A stretch of 64,000 bases of DNA, from NCBI GenBank assembly GCA_028015205.1, contig CM051514.1:40874150-40938149 (forward strand), given 5' to 3'. Origin of the DNA: Mytilisepta virgata (Eukaryota > Mollusca > Bivalvia > Mytilida > Mytilidae). A program made the position numbers and the translations under genes. Shown piece after piece: positions 1-12,600 of this stretch (the first letter of the stretch is position 1; every line of letters begins with the position of its first letter). Under the pieces are notes generated by a model. The model searched no databases, had not been told where the DNA came from, and saw only the letters and a program-made list of their open reading frames with translations.

Positions 1-2430
1 ATTGTAGGCTTGTGCATTACCTGGGGACATTTTGATCTCTTTCTTTTTAAATAGATTTAATTACATAATTCTTGTACAATACGACTCTTTATAAGACTTT
101 AATTTCGATGTTTACAATCCAGAAAGCGGGTATCAAAGATAGGTCAAGTCCATCACCTAATCTATTAATACGATTTGATGCAACGTCACATCGACCAGTT
201 GAAATTTAAACAAGTTCATGGTCAATATCGGTCGTCACATATATGAATTCCCATGCTAAGGTGTGCTGTTGCGAGTAATTGATACCTTAATATTTTCACG
301 AATATTTTTGCGTATGACCAAAAAATAAATAATTGTTTGTTTCCCCAAACCGGGCGGTATCAATTTATCAGGTTCGTCAGGGATCATATAATACTAACTT
401 CATATACAGTTCCTGGGTTCGTACACATCTTTCTAGACTATTTAGTGTTTTTCGGAGAGGACTTATATAGGTTTAGCCTGTTGACCAATCTTATTCATGA
501 TAACTTTGATGAATAAAATAGTGTTTATATTAAATAATTATAAACAAATTCGCCTTAAAGACGGGTTTTGCAGGCGTGCATTTTAATCAGATCGCAGACA
601 ATTCATCGCGCATGCTCAGAAATAGTAAGTACACAGGAATTCACGGAGAATGTCTAAATATAAATTCTCATTATATGAAGAAGAAAAAATATGCAAAGTG
701 TGCAGTACGTTCTTATTTTAGAAAGGTACACTGTTTTATACGGAATGGAATAAAAGAAACAACAATATAAGGTTAAGGAGGGAACACGAGGATTATTAAT
801 AAAGCACGTGTATTGTTTTTATAATTATTAATTGACCCAATTTATTTTTGTCGATTCCATACTGGATTCATCTAATTTGACCCTCACGAAGTCGTTCGGC
901 TATTTTCGACAATTAGTAGAGCATATAAATCTGAACAGTGTTTGGTCGTAATATCGATAATCTGGGAACATGGGAAATTCCTATGGAGCGACCATTTGAC
1001 TCGATGGGGTGGTTTTGGATGACGATATATATATCCAAGAACAAGACTTATCAATCGTTTTTGAAATTATTATTTGTTATTGAAAGATTTTGGAATGACG
1101 TTACATCAGAGACATATAAAACGTGTCTCTGGTTACATTTATCAAATTTCGTTCTCACTTATCCTCGGCAAAAACAAAATAGGCTATATCGTTAATTTTC
1201 CCCGTCCCAAATACGGGGATATTTTTAAAAAATGCATTCAGAATCTTTATAAATCTGAAAATGTCTTATATACTGTTCCTCAAATATTCCCGTGTATCTC
1301 TGAAACACTGTCTTAAATATACTGTTCCTTAAATTTCCCCGTTTAACTTTTTAACGCTGTCTGTCTTTTATTTCGTTATTTTCTTCAAATTAGATTACAA
1401 ATTATTACGAAATAAATGTCATCAATTGAGATATTTTTTTTGTTTAGTCTGTAGTACTTTTTTCTTAATGCATATAGTCAAATTGCACGTATTTGGTTAT
1501 TAAAAATGTTATCTTTTGAAAAAAAATGTAATAACAGCACTTTATATGCTTCCTATACTAATACATTTTGTACATAACGGAATAAATGTCATTGATTAAT
1601 CTTTATTTCGTTCTAAGATGAAATAAAATTTTGCCGTCTGTTTACAAAATGTAACGTTTCATGTGTTTGGAATTTTCCTCAAGTACAAATACAACAATTA
1701 AAAAAAAACTATTGACAATCTATCTATTATCCATTTCACTCGTTCTTGGTCGGTCTGCAATAGGTCATATAAAATTTTCCCGTTGACGATATAACCAAAT
1801 TCAATATTTGTTCCGAACATCCGTAAGTCTACCCTTTTATGGCATACATTAATTATTTTTCCAAATTGTATTAACTGAAGATTTTATCGTATCGTGGTAT
1901 ATTTTCCCGCCAGTTTTTGCACGAGATTTTTGTGATCTAGTCAAAGACACACGTACATACTTTGACACCGTCAATTAATGTTACACAACCAAGTTTATAA
2001 TACCCTGACCCGTTACTTCAAACGACATACCGCGGTCAAGATTATTGTCAATCATTCTCTCGTCTACAGGTGACCCATATATTTATGCTGACACTGATGT
2101 TGGACAAATCAGTTATTACGAACGTAAAAAAACACTCCCGATTGTATAGGAATAAAACGTATCACAAAATACCGAAATAAATTTGATGCACTGTATGGCC
2201 ATTTCGTTGACTGACAACTCAACAGCAGTGCTCGAGATCAAAATATTGGAAAACCGGTTTAAGATATAATGATGAATTAATAAGCACAAACCATAAAAAA
2301 TCAAAACAATTAAAACAAACAGGTACCCAAACTCACCTAAGAGTTACCTCTGCATCAAAAGGAAGAATTACAAAATTATGAAAAGGATTGGAATTAAGTT
2401 AATAAGAAACCATAACGTTAATTTTTAACC
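1..2430. other. AT-rich DNA without a supportable gene
   Basis: I found no open frame with coding character, no tRNA and no clear mobile-element ends. Small features include a hairpin-like CCCCG/CGGGG pair near 1200-1218 and a TATATATA run near 1026. Minus-strand frames near 2400-2680 look faintly protein-like, but they switch frame at a homopolymer and lie over a repeat remnant, so they are not called. It is probably intergenic or intronic. Confidence 0.5.
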
Positions 2431-2897
2431 GTTTTATTATATCGATCTGCTGACAATCCAGCATGTTTTTCCACAGTGAAAGCGAAGTTTCACCAGAAAA
2501 AGGATGCCCACGTTCAACGAAGTCAATAACAATCCGACGTGGATAGGATAGTTGGTGGGCAATTCTAAAAAAAACTTTGGCATTGCGCGATCCGTTATAC
2601 TTATTCCGATTGCTCCTACGGGAAATTTCATACAAAAATCTTCATCTAGGGAACCACAGAATGGATTGAAACGAAACATAGCATGAATGTTCCTTATGAC
2701 GTTCTGGCCAAGAGTTGTTACTTTGGTGCCGATCTGTTATCCATGACCTTCTGCGGAAGACTTAGTTCAACATAGGACCTTATGAAAATACATACAGACG
2801 GCTTCTTCTTGAAAATATCTGAATGGATTGAAACCAAACATGGCATGGATGTTGTTAATCTCAAGGTCGATGAACAAATGGAAATATCAGGTGAGCG
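2431..2897 (+). repeat. Degraded family A element remnant
   Basis: From about 2645 the sequence follows, with many substitutions, the 166-bp monomer that is tandemly repeated at 45.0-48.3 kb: phrases such as GGATTGAAAC, CATGAATGTTCCTTATGA and TTAACATAGGACC-like text recur in order. It stops at CAGGTGAGCG (2888-2897), the 3' sub-terminal motif of family A. No 5' hairpin or 3' hairpin remains. I read it as an old, truncated copy. Confidence 0.45.
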
Positions 2898-3348
2898 AGG
2901 TGGTTTATTTACTTGCACATGTGATGTTTTGGATGCCACTCAATTTAATTATCTATGTTAATTCTTTGTTTTACATGAACTCTTTTCATTATAGTATCTC
3001 CCTTTTGGCATAACCATTTTGGTCATTTTGGTGATTTTGAATTGCTCTTCAACCTTTTGAAATGTGCTCATCTTGTGCATCAAAATTGGTATCAAAGAAT
3101 TTTATTTTTACCATTGGAGTCGATATGCCACTGCTGGTGAATTTCAAGTCCCCGAGGATATCCCCAGCTCAGTTGCTAGTATTTTGATACTAACCCGAAG
3201 CTGATACTTAGATTATACTGTTGCAAAAATGTAAAAAATTGCAAAAACCTATGGAGTATCTACCTTGTGCATGCTATGTCCTTAAAAGGTTTTGGCATAA
3301 CCCCTTTGTTATGTTGTACGATAGTTTAAATGTTGTTAGCCTTTTGTT
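2898..3348. other. Spacer with a dispersed CCCCGAGG repeat piece
   Basis: There is no gene. Around 3125-3185 the text (CTGCTGGTGA, then CCCCGAGGATA, then CAGCTCAGT) is a diverged copy of a dispersed repeat also seen at 35540-35620. I remember this wording as common in mussel sequences. The rest is AT-rich without clear structure. Confidence 0.4.
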
Positions 3349-3841
3349 ATACCCCCTTGCAAACATAGTTTGGGGGTATATAAGAATCAGCCTGTCTGTC
3401 TGTCCAGAATTTTTTTTACCCGCAGTTTATCAAACATGCCTTATCAGAGGTTAATGAAACTTTGCATATTGTTAGATCCTAGAACATAGATGTGAGCATG
3501 CGAAGTATGTCCTGGTCCAATACTTTTTTCCATAATTTTATACCCTTTTAGATTTAGAAATTCAGTCTATCCCCCAATTTTTTTTGTACCCAGTTTCTCA
3601 AACATGCCTTATCAGAGGTTAATGAAACTTTGCATACTGTTAGATCCTAGTACGTAGATGTGCGCATATGTAGTATGTCCTGGTCCAATACCTTTACCAT
3701 AACTTTATATCCTTTTGTTTCCTCAGTTATACCCAGTTGGACTTAGAAATTGTGAGACAATTCACCATGATAAGGATGCCCTGATCCATTAAGTTAACAG
3801 CAGCGGGGGGTATAGTTAGTGAGGTCCCCTCACAGTTCTAG
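3349..3841 (+). mobile_element. Family B hairpin-start repeat, copy B1
   Basis: It starts with ATACCCCC, a GCAAAC/GTTTG stem and GGGGGTAT, which together fold into one hairpin, followed by a CTGTCTGTCTGTCC run. The body carries two tandem stretches with CTCAAACATGCCTTATCAGAGG. Near the 3' end GGGGGTAT complements the start; then GTGAGG-TCC-CCTCAC forms a second hairpin, and the element ends TTCTAG|TTTT. No coding frame is present. I infer a non-autonomous rolling-circle-type (Helentron-like) element from this layout. Confidence 0.6.
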
Positions 3842-3958
3842 TTTTACCTGTTTTTGAAAAAAATATTGAACTTTATTACTTATTCCAACTTCACAGTTAC
3901 ATAAGTTATTTAAGTGAATTACTGAATAAGTGAAAATGATCAGAATGTAGCATTTATT

Positions 3959-4399
3959 ATACCCCCTGCAAACACAGTATTTGGTTTTTTGGGGGGTACA
4001 CAGGAATTGTCCGTCTGTCTGTCTCTGTCCATGTACATTGTAAGCGCAACTCCTTCTAAACAGTTCAATGGATTTTGATGAGACTTTATGAAGGTTGGAC
4101 TTCATATGTAGATGTGCATGAAGCAATATAATTATCACCGGGTGCTTGCAAAGGGAGATAATCAAACTTAAGGGTTTTCAAAATTTAAATCTTGTCAGCA
4201 TAACTTCTTAACCGTTCAATGCATTTTGATGAAACGTTATATGAAGGTTGAGCAGCATATGTAGATATACATGAAAGAAGACCATTATCGCCAGTTGCTT
4301 GCAAAGGGAAATATTCCAACTTGTAGGTTTAAAGTTTGTAAGCGTAACTCCTAGTATTGCAAATGGGGTATCACTCAGTGAGGTCATTCACAGTTCTAG
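3959..4399 (+). mobile_element. Family B hairpin-start repeat, copy B2
   Basis: This is a second, diverged family B member 118 bp after B1. It has the ATACCCCC...GGGGGGTA start hairpin, a GTCCGTCTGTCTGTC run, and two monomers with CTTCTAAACAGTTCAATG-type text. The 3' end is GGGGTAT, then a weakened hairpin (GTGAGGTCATTCAC) and TTCTAG. The body differs from B1 although both ends match, so related termini appear to frame different cores. Confidence 0.6.
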
Positions 4400-4680
4400 T
4401 TATTCCTGGATTGTGATGGTCTTTTATCAACCATTCAGCTTATCCATTAGTTGAATTTCTGGTTAAAGATATCCGTTCTAAATGGAATAGTGTAAATGTC
4501 TCCGAATTTGTTCAATGATCAATTATTCTATTGCACAATGGTATATTTGAAGTAAATTTATTATATGTTAGTGTCAGAAACCCTGTTAAGACTCAAAAGA
4601 ACAATAAGGCATAGGAAAATGAGGTTAGGGCGAAAAATTTAGCAGCAGCGCTGCAGATCAGCACTTCAGTGCTATGTTTT
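4400..4680. other. Satellite left flank with two short palindromes
   Basis: No gene. Just before the satellite are GCAGCGCTGC (4645-4654) and AGCACTTCAGTGCT (4660-4673), adjacent perfect palindromes. They may mark one end of the unit that carries the array, but no matching motif was found at the far end near 14.5 kb. Confidence 0.4.
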
Positions 4681-6590
4681 CAATTTTATGTCAGAAATCG
4701 AAATTGTGTTTGACCCTCTTGTCATACAAAGAGAACTAAACAATTGTATAGATTAGTTCGCACGAAAATGGCGTTCGAAAATTAACATTAAGGCATATGT
4801 ATTAGTCCTTGTTGACCCTCTAGAACCCCTATGTTAAATGATTTTTAAAATTTTATATCAGAAATCGAAATTGTGTTTGACCCTCTTTTCATACATAGAG
4901 AACTAAAAAATTGTATAGATTAGTTCGCACGAAAATGGCGTTCGAAAATTAACATTAAGGCATATGTATTAGTCCGTATTGACCCTCTAGAACCCCTATG
5001 ATCAATGAATTTTTTAAATTCTATGTCAGAAATCGAAATTATGTTTGACCCTCTTGTCATACAAAGAGAACTAAAAAATTGTATAGATTAGTTCGCACGA
5101 AAATGGCGTTCGACAATTAACATTAAGGCATATATAATAGTCCCTGTTGGCCCTCTAGAACCCCTATGATAAATGATTTTTTAAAATTTTATCTGATAAA
5201 TCGAAATTTTATTTGACCCTCTTGTCAAAAAAAGAGAACTAAAAAATTTGTATAGATTAGTTCGCACGAAAATGGCGTTTGAAAATTAACATTAAGGCAT
5301 ATGTATTAGTCCTTGTTGACCCTCTAGAACCCCTATGATAAAAGATTTTTTTAAAAATTTTATGTCAAAAATCGAAATTCTGTTTGACCTGCTTGTCATA
5401 CAAAGAGAACTAAAAAATTGTAAAGATTAGTTCGTACGAAAATGGCGTTCGAGAATTAACATTAAGGCATATGTAATAGTCCTTGTTGACCCTCTAGAAC
5501 CCCTATGATAAATGATTTTTTAAAATTTTATTTGATAAATCGAAGTTATGTTTGACCCTCTTGTCATACAAAGAGAACTAAAAAATTGTGTAGATTAGTT
5601 CGCACGAAAATGGCGTTCGAAAATTAACATTAAGGCATATGTAATAGTCCTTGTTGACCCTCTAGAACCCCTATGATCAATGATTTTTTAAAACTTTTAT
5701 TTGAGAAATCGAAATTGTGTTTGACCCTCTTGTCATACAAAGAGAACTGAAAAATTGTATAGATTAATTCGCACGAAAATGGCGTTCGAAAATTAACATT
5801 AAGGCATATGTATTAGTCCCTGTTGACCCTCTAGAACCCCTATGATAAATGATTTTGTTTAAATTTTATGTGAGAAATCGAAGTTATGTTTGACCCTCTT
5901 GTCCTACAAAGAGAATTACAAAATTGTATAGATTAGTTCCCACGAAAATGGCGTTCGAAAATTAACATTAAGGCATATGTAATAGTCTCTGCTGAGCCTC
6001 TAGAACCCCTATGATAAATGATTTTGTTGAAATCGAAATTGTGTTTGACCCTCTTGTCATACAAAGAGAACTAAAAAATTGTATAGATTAGTTCGCACGA
6101 AAATCATTAAGGCATATGTAATAGTCTCTGTTAACCCTCTATGATCAATGATAAATGATAAATGATTTTTTTAAATTTTATGTGATAAATCAAAGTTATG
6201 TTTGACCCTCTTGTCATACAAAGAGAACTAAAAAATTGTATAGATTAGTTTGCACGAAAATGGCGTTCGAAAATTAACATTAAGGCATATGTATTAGTCC
6301 CTGTTGAGCCTCTAGAACCCCTATGATAAATGATTTTGTTTAAATTTTATTTGAGAAATCGAAGTTATGTTTGACCCTCTTGTCATACAAAGAGAACTAA
6401 AAAATTGTATAGATTAATTCGCACGAAAATGGCGTTCGAAAATTAGCATTAAGGCATATGTAATAGTCCCTGTTGACCCTCTAGAACCCTTATGCTAAAT
6501 GTTTTTTTTTAATTTAATGTAAGAAATCGAAATTAACATTAAGGCATATGTAATTGTCACTTTTTACCCTCTAGAATCCATATGATAAAT
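4681..6590 (+). repeat. 168-bp satellite array, forward arm (about 11 monomers)
   Basis: The monomer landmark GTTCGCACGAAAATGGCG recurs at about 4756, 4923, 5091, 5260 and 5430, a period of 167-170 bp. Each monomer also carries GTTTGACCCTCTTGTCATAC, AAGGCATATG and CCTCTAGAACCCCTATGAT. Most monomers look around 90% alike. One near 6080-6150 has a deletion and one near 6480-6540 is shortened just before the inversion point. There is no coding potential. The family is unnamed here; bivalve satellites of about 160 bp are known, but I cannot equate them from memory. Confidence 0.93.
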
Positions 6591-6614
6591 GATTTATCAT
6601 AGGGGTTCTAGAGG
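6567..6614. repeat. Head-to-head satellite junction (hairpin centre near 6591)
   Basis: The forward arm ends CTCTAGAATCCATATGATAAAT and the reverse arm begins with its complement, ATTTATCATAGGGGTTCTAG. One G separates them, and the arms have about two mismatches over roughly 23 bp. The monomer phase is mirrored exactly, so orientation flips at the same monomer position on each side instead of at a random breakpoint. Confidence 0.85.
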
Positions 6615-9600
6615 ATCAACAGGGGCTATCACCTATGCCTTAATGTTAATTTTCGAACGTCATTTTCGTGCAAACTAATCTATACAATTTTTTAGTTCTC
6701 TTTGTATGACAAGAGGGTCAAACATAACTTCGATTTATCACATAAAATTTTAAAAAATTATTTATCATAGGGGTTCTAGAGGGTCAACAAGGACTATTAC
6801 ATATGCCTTAATGTTAATTTTCGAACGCCATTTTCGTGCGAACTAATCTATACATTTTTTTAGTTCTCTTTGTATGACAAGCAGGTCAAACATAATTTCG
6901 ATGTCTGACATAAAATTTTTAAAAAATCTTTTATCATAGGGGTTCTAGAGGGCCAACAGGGTCTAATACATATGCCTTAATGTTAATTTTCGAACGCCAT
7001 TTTCGTGCGAACTAATCTGTACAATTTTTTAGTTCTCTTTTTATGGCAAGAGGGTCAAACACAATTTCGATTTCTGACATAAAATTTTAAAAAAGCATTG
7101 ATCATAGGGGTTCTAGAGGGTCAACAAGGACTAATACTTATGCCTTAATGTTAATTTTCGAACGCCATTTTCGTGCGAACTAATCTATACATTTTTTTAG
7201 TTCTCTTTGTATGACAAGAGGGTCAAACATAACTTCGATTTATCACATAAAATTTAAAAAAATCATTTTTCATAGGGGTACTAGAGGGTCAACAAGGACT
7301 ATTACATATGCCTTAATGTTAATTTTCGAACGCCATTTTCGTGCGAACTAATCTATACAATTTTTTAGTTCTCTTTGTATGACAAGAGGGTCAAACACAA
7401 TTTCGATTTATCAGATAAAATTTAAAAAATCATTTATCATAAGGGTTCTAGAGGGTTAACATTGACTATTACATATGCCTTAATGTTAATTTTCGGAAGT
7501 CATTTTCGAGCGAACTAATCTATACAATTTGTTAGTTCTCTTTATATGACAAGAGGGTCAAATACATTTTCGATTTATTAGATAAAATTTTTAAAAAATC
7601 ATTTATCATAGGGGTTCTAGAGGGTCAACAAGGACTATTACATATGCCTTAATGTTAATTTTCGAACGCCATTTTCGTGCGAACTAATCTATACAATTTT
7701 TTAGTTCTCTTTGTATGACAAGAGGGTCAAACATAATTTCGATTTCTGACATAGAATTTAAAAAATTCATTGATCATAGGGGTTCTAGAGGGTCAATACG
7801 GACTAATACATATGCCTTAATGTTAATTTTCGAACGCCTTTTTCGTGCGAACTAATCTGTACTATTTTTTAGTTCTCTTTGTATGGCAAGAGGGTCAAAC
7901 ACAATTTCGATTTCTGACATAAAATTTTCAAAAATCATTGATCATAGGGGTTCTAGAGGGTCAACAAGGACTAATACTTATGCCTTAATGTTAATTTTCG
8001 AACGCCATTTTCGTGCGAATTAATCTATACAATTTTTTAGTTCTCTTTGTATGACAAGAGGGTCAAACACAATTTCGATTTATCAGATAAAATTTAAAAA
8101 ATCATTTATCATAAGGGTTCTAGAGGGTTAACATTGACTATTACATATGCCTTAATGTTAATTTTCGGAAGTCATTTTCGAGCGAGCGAATCTGTACAAT
8201 TTGTTAGTTCTCTTTATATGACAAGAGGGTCAAATACAATTTCGATTTATTAGATAAAATTTAAAAAAATCATTTATCATAGGGGTTCTAGAGGGTCAAC
8301 AAGGACTATTACATATGCCTTAATGTTAATTTTCGAACGCCATTTTCGTGCGAACTAATCTATACAATTTTTTACTTCTCTTTGTATGACAAGAGAGTCA
8401 AACACAATTTCGATTTATCAGATAAAATTTTAAAAAATCATTGATCATAGGGGTTCTAGAGGGCCAACAGGGACTATTACATATGCCTTAAAGTTAATTT
8501 TCGAACGCCATTTTCGTGCGAACTAATCTATACATTTTTTTAGTTCTTTTTGTATGACAAGCAGGTCAAACATAATTTTGATTTCTGACAAAATTTTTAA
8601 AAAATCATTGATCATAGGGGTTCTACAGGGTCAACAAGGACTAATACATATGCCTTAAAGTTAATTTTCGAACGCCATTTTCGTGCGAACTAATCTGTAC
8701 AATTTTTTAGTTCTCTTTGTATGACAAGAGGGTCAAACATAACTTCGATTTATCACATAAAATTTTAAAAAATCATTTTTCATAGGGGTACTAGAGGGTC
8801 AACAAGGACTATTACATATGCCTTAATGTTAAATTTCGAACGCCATTTTCGTGCGAACTAATCTATACAATTTTTTAGTTCTCTTTGTATGACAAGAAGG
8901 TCAAACATAACTTCGATTTATCAGATAAAATTTTAAAAAAATCATTTATCATAGGGGTTTTAGAGGGTCAACAAGGACTATTACATATGCCTTAAAGTTA
9001 ATCTTCGAACGCCATTTTCGTGCGAACTAATCTATACATTTTTTTAGTTCTCTTTGTATGACAAGCAGGTCCAACATAATTTCGATTTCTGACAAAATTT
9101 AAAAAAAATCTTTTAACATAGGGGTTCTAGAGGGTCAACAAGGACTAATACATATGCCTGAAAGTTAATTTTCGAACGCCATTTTCGTGCGAACTAATCT
9201 GTACAAATTTTTAGTTCTCTTTGTATGACAAGAGGGTCAAACATAATTTCGATTTATCACATAAAATTTTAAAAAATCATTGATCATAGGGGTTCTAGAG
9301 GGTCAACAATGACTAATACTTATGCCTTAATGTTAATTTTCGAACGCCATTTTCGTGCGAACTAATCTATACAATTTTTTAGTTCTCTTTGTATGACAAG
9401 AGGGTCAAACATAACTTCAATTTATCACATAAACTTTTAAAAAATCATTTTTCATAGGGGTACTAGAGGGTCAACAAGGACTATTACATATGCCTTAATG
9501 TTAATTTTCGAACGCCATTTTCGTGCGAAATAATCTATACAATTTTTTAGTTCTCTTTGTATGACAAGAGGGTCAAACATAACTTCGATTTATCACATAA

Positions 9601-12600
9601 AATTTAAAAAAATCATTTATCATAGGGGTTCTAGAGGGTCAACAAGGACTATTACATATGCCTTAATGTTAATTTTCAAACGCCATTTTCGTGCGAACTA
9701 ATCTATACAATTTTTTAGTTCTCTTTGTATGACAAGAGGGTCAAACACAATTTCGATTTATCAGATAAAATTTCAAAAATCATTTATCATAAGGGTTCTA
9801 GAGGGTTAGAATTGACTATTACATATGCCTGAATGTTAATTTTCGGAAGTCATTTTCGAGCGAGCTAATCTATACAATTTGTTAGTTCTCTTTATATGAC
9901 AAGAGGGTCAAATACAATTTCGATTTATTAGATAAAATTTTAAAAAATCATTTATCATAGGGGTTCTAGAGGGTCAACAAGGACTATTACATATGCCTTA
10001 ATGTTAATTTTCGAACGCCATTTTCGTGCGAACTAATCTATACAATTTTTTACTTCTCTTTGTATGACAAGAGAGTCAAACACAATTTCGATTTATCAGA
10101 TAAAATTTTAAAAAATCATTGATCATAGGGGTTCTAGAGGGCCAACAGGGACTATTACATATGCCTTAATGTTAATTTTCGAACGCCATTTTCGTGCGAA
10201 CTAATCTATACATTTTTTTAGTTCTCTTTGTATGACAAGAGGGTCAAACACAATTTCGATTTCTGACATAAAATTTTAAAAAATCATTGATAATAGGGGT
10301 TCTAGAGGGCCAACAGGGACTATTAATATGCCTTAATGTTAATTTTCGAATGCCAATTTTCGTGCGAACTAATCTATACAATTTTTTAGTTCTCCTTGTA
10401 TGACAAGCGGGTGAAACATAATTTCGATTTCTGACATAAAATTTAAAAAAATCATTTATCATAGGGGTTCTAGAGGGTCAACAAGGACTATTACATATGC
10501 CTTAATGTTAATTTTCGAACGCCATTTTTGTGCGAACTAATCTATACAATTTTTTTGTTCTCTTTGTATGACAAGAGGGTCAAACATAACTTCGATTTAT
10601 CAGATAAAATTTAAAAAAATCATTTATCATAGGGGTTCTAGAGGGTCAACAAGGACTATTACATATGCCTTAATGTTAATTTTCAAACGCCATTTTCGTG
10701 CGAACTAATCTATACAATTTTTAGTTCTCTTTGTATGACAAGAGGGTCAAACACAATTTCGATTTATCAGATAAAATTTCAAAAATCATTTATCATAAGG
10801 GTTCTAGAGGGTTAACATTGACTATTACATATGCCTTAATGTTAATTTTCGGAAGTCATTTTCGAGCGAGCTAATTTATACAATTTGTTAGTTCTCTTTA
10901 TATGACAAGAGGGTCAAATACAATTTCGATTTATTAGATAAAATTTTAAAAAATCATTTATCATAGGGGTTCTAGAGGGTCAACAAGGACTATTACATAT
11001 GCCTTAATGTTAATTTTCGAACGCCATTTTCGTGCGAACTAATCTATACAATTTTTTACTTCTCTTTGTATGACAAGAGAGTCAAACATAACTTCGATTT
11101 ATCAGATAAAATTTTTAAAAAATCATTGATCATAGGGGTTCTAGAGGGCCAACAGGGACTATTACATATGCCTTAATGTTAATTTTCGAACGCCATTTTC
11201 GTGCGAACTAATCTATACATTTTTTTAGTTCTCTTTGTATGACAAGCAGGTCAAACACAATTTCGATTTCTGACATAAATTTTAAAAAAAATATTTTATC
11301 ATAGGGGTTCTAGAGGGTCAACAAGGACTAATACATATGCCTTAATGTTAATTTTCGAACGCCATTTTCGTGCGAACTAATCTATACAATTTTTTAGTTC
11401 TCTTTGTATGACAAGAGGGTCAAACATAACTTCGATTTATCACATAAAATTTTAAAAAATCTTTTTTCATAGGGGTACTAGAGGGTTAACATTGACTATT
11501 ACATATGCCTGAATGTTAATTTTCGGAAGTCATTTTCGAGCGAACTAATCTATACAATTTGGTAGTTCTCTTTATATGACAAGAGGGTCAAATACAATTT
11601 CGGTTTATTAGATAAAATTTTAAAAAATCATTTATCATAGGGGTTCTAGAGGGTCAACAAAGACTATTACATATGCCTTAATGTTAATTTTCGAACGCCA
11701 TTTTCGTGCGAACTAATCTATACAATTTTTTAGTTCTCTTTGTATGACAAGAGAGTCAAACAGAATTTCGATTTATCAGATAAAATTTAAAAAAACCATT
11801 GATCATAGGGGTTCTAGAGGGCCAACAGGGACTATTACATATGCCTTAATGTTAATTTTCGAACGCCATTTTCGTGCGAACTAATCTATACATTTTTTTA
11901 GTTCTCTTTGTATGACAAGCAGGTCAAACATAATTTCGATTTCTGACATAAAATTTTTAAAAAATCTTTTAACATAGGGGTTCTACAGGGTCAACAAGGA
12001 CTAATACATATGCCTTAATGTTAATTTTCGAACGCCATTTTCGTGCGAACTAATTTATACAATTTTTTAGTTCTCTTTGTATGACAAGCGGGTGAAACAT
12101 AATTTCGATTTCTGACATAAAATTTAAAAAAATCATTTATCATAGGGGTTCTAGAGGGTCAACACGGACTATTACATATGCCTTAATGTTAATTTTCGAA
12201 CGCCATTTTCGTGCGAACTAATCTATACAATTTTTTAGTTCTCTTTGTATGACAAGAGCGTCAAACATAACTTCGATTTATCACATAAAATTTTTAAAAA
12301 TCATTTTTCATAGGGGTACTAGAGGGTCAACAAGGCCTATTACATATGCCTTAATGTTAATTTTCGAACGCCATTTTCGTGCGAACTAATATATACAATT
12401 TTTTAGTCCTCTTTGCATGACAAGAGGGTCAAACATAACTTCGGTTTATCAGATAAAATTTTTAAAAAATCATTTATCATAGGGGTTTTAGAGGGTCAAC
12501 AAGGACTATTACATATGCCTTAATGTTAATTTTCGAACGCCATTTTCGTGCGAACTAATCTATACAATTTTTTAGTTCTCTTTGTATGACAAGAGGGTCA

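Noticed and set aside
2399..2679. Overlapping minus-strand frames with protein-like text (EDFCMKFPVGAIG, FRIAHQLSYPRR)
   Set aside because: Coding look changes frame at a T8 run, no start or splice structure is clear, and the region overlaps a family A remnant. Too weak to call.
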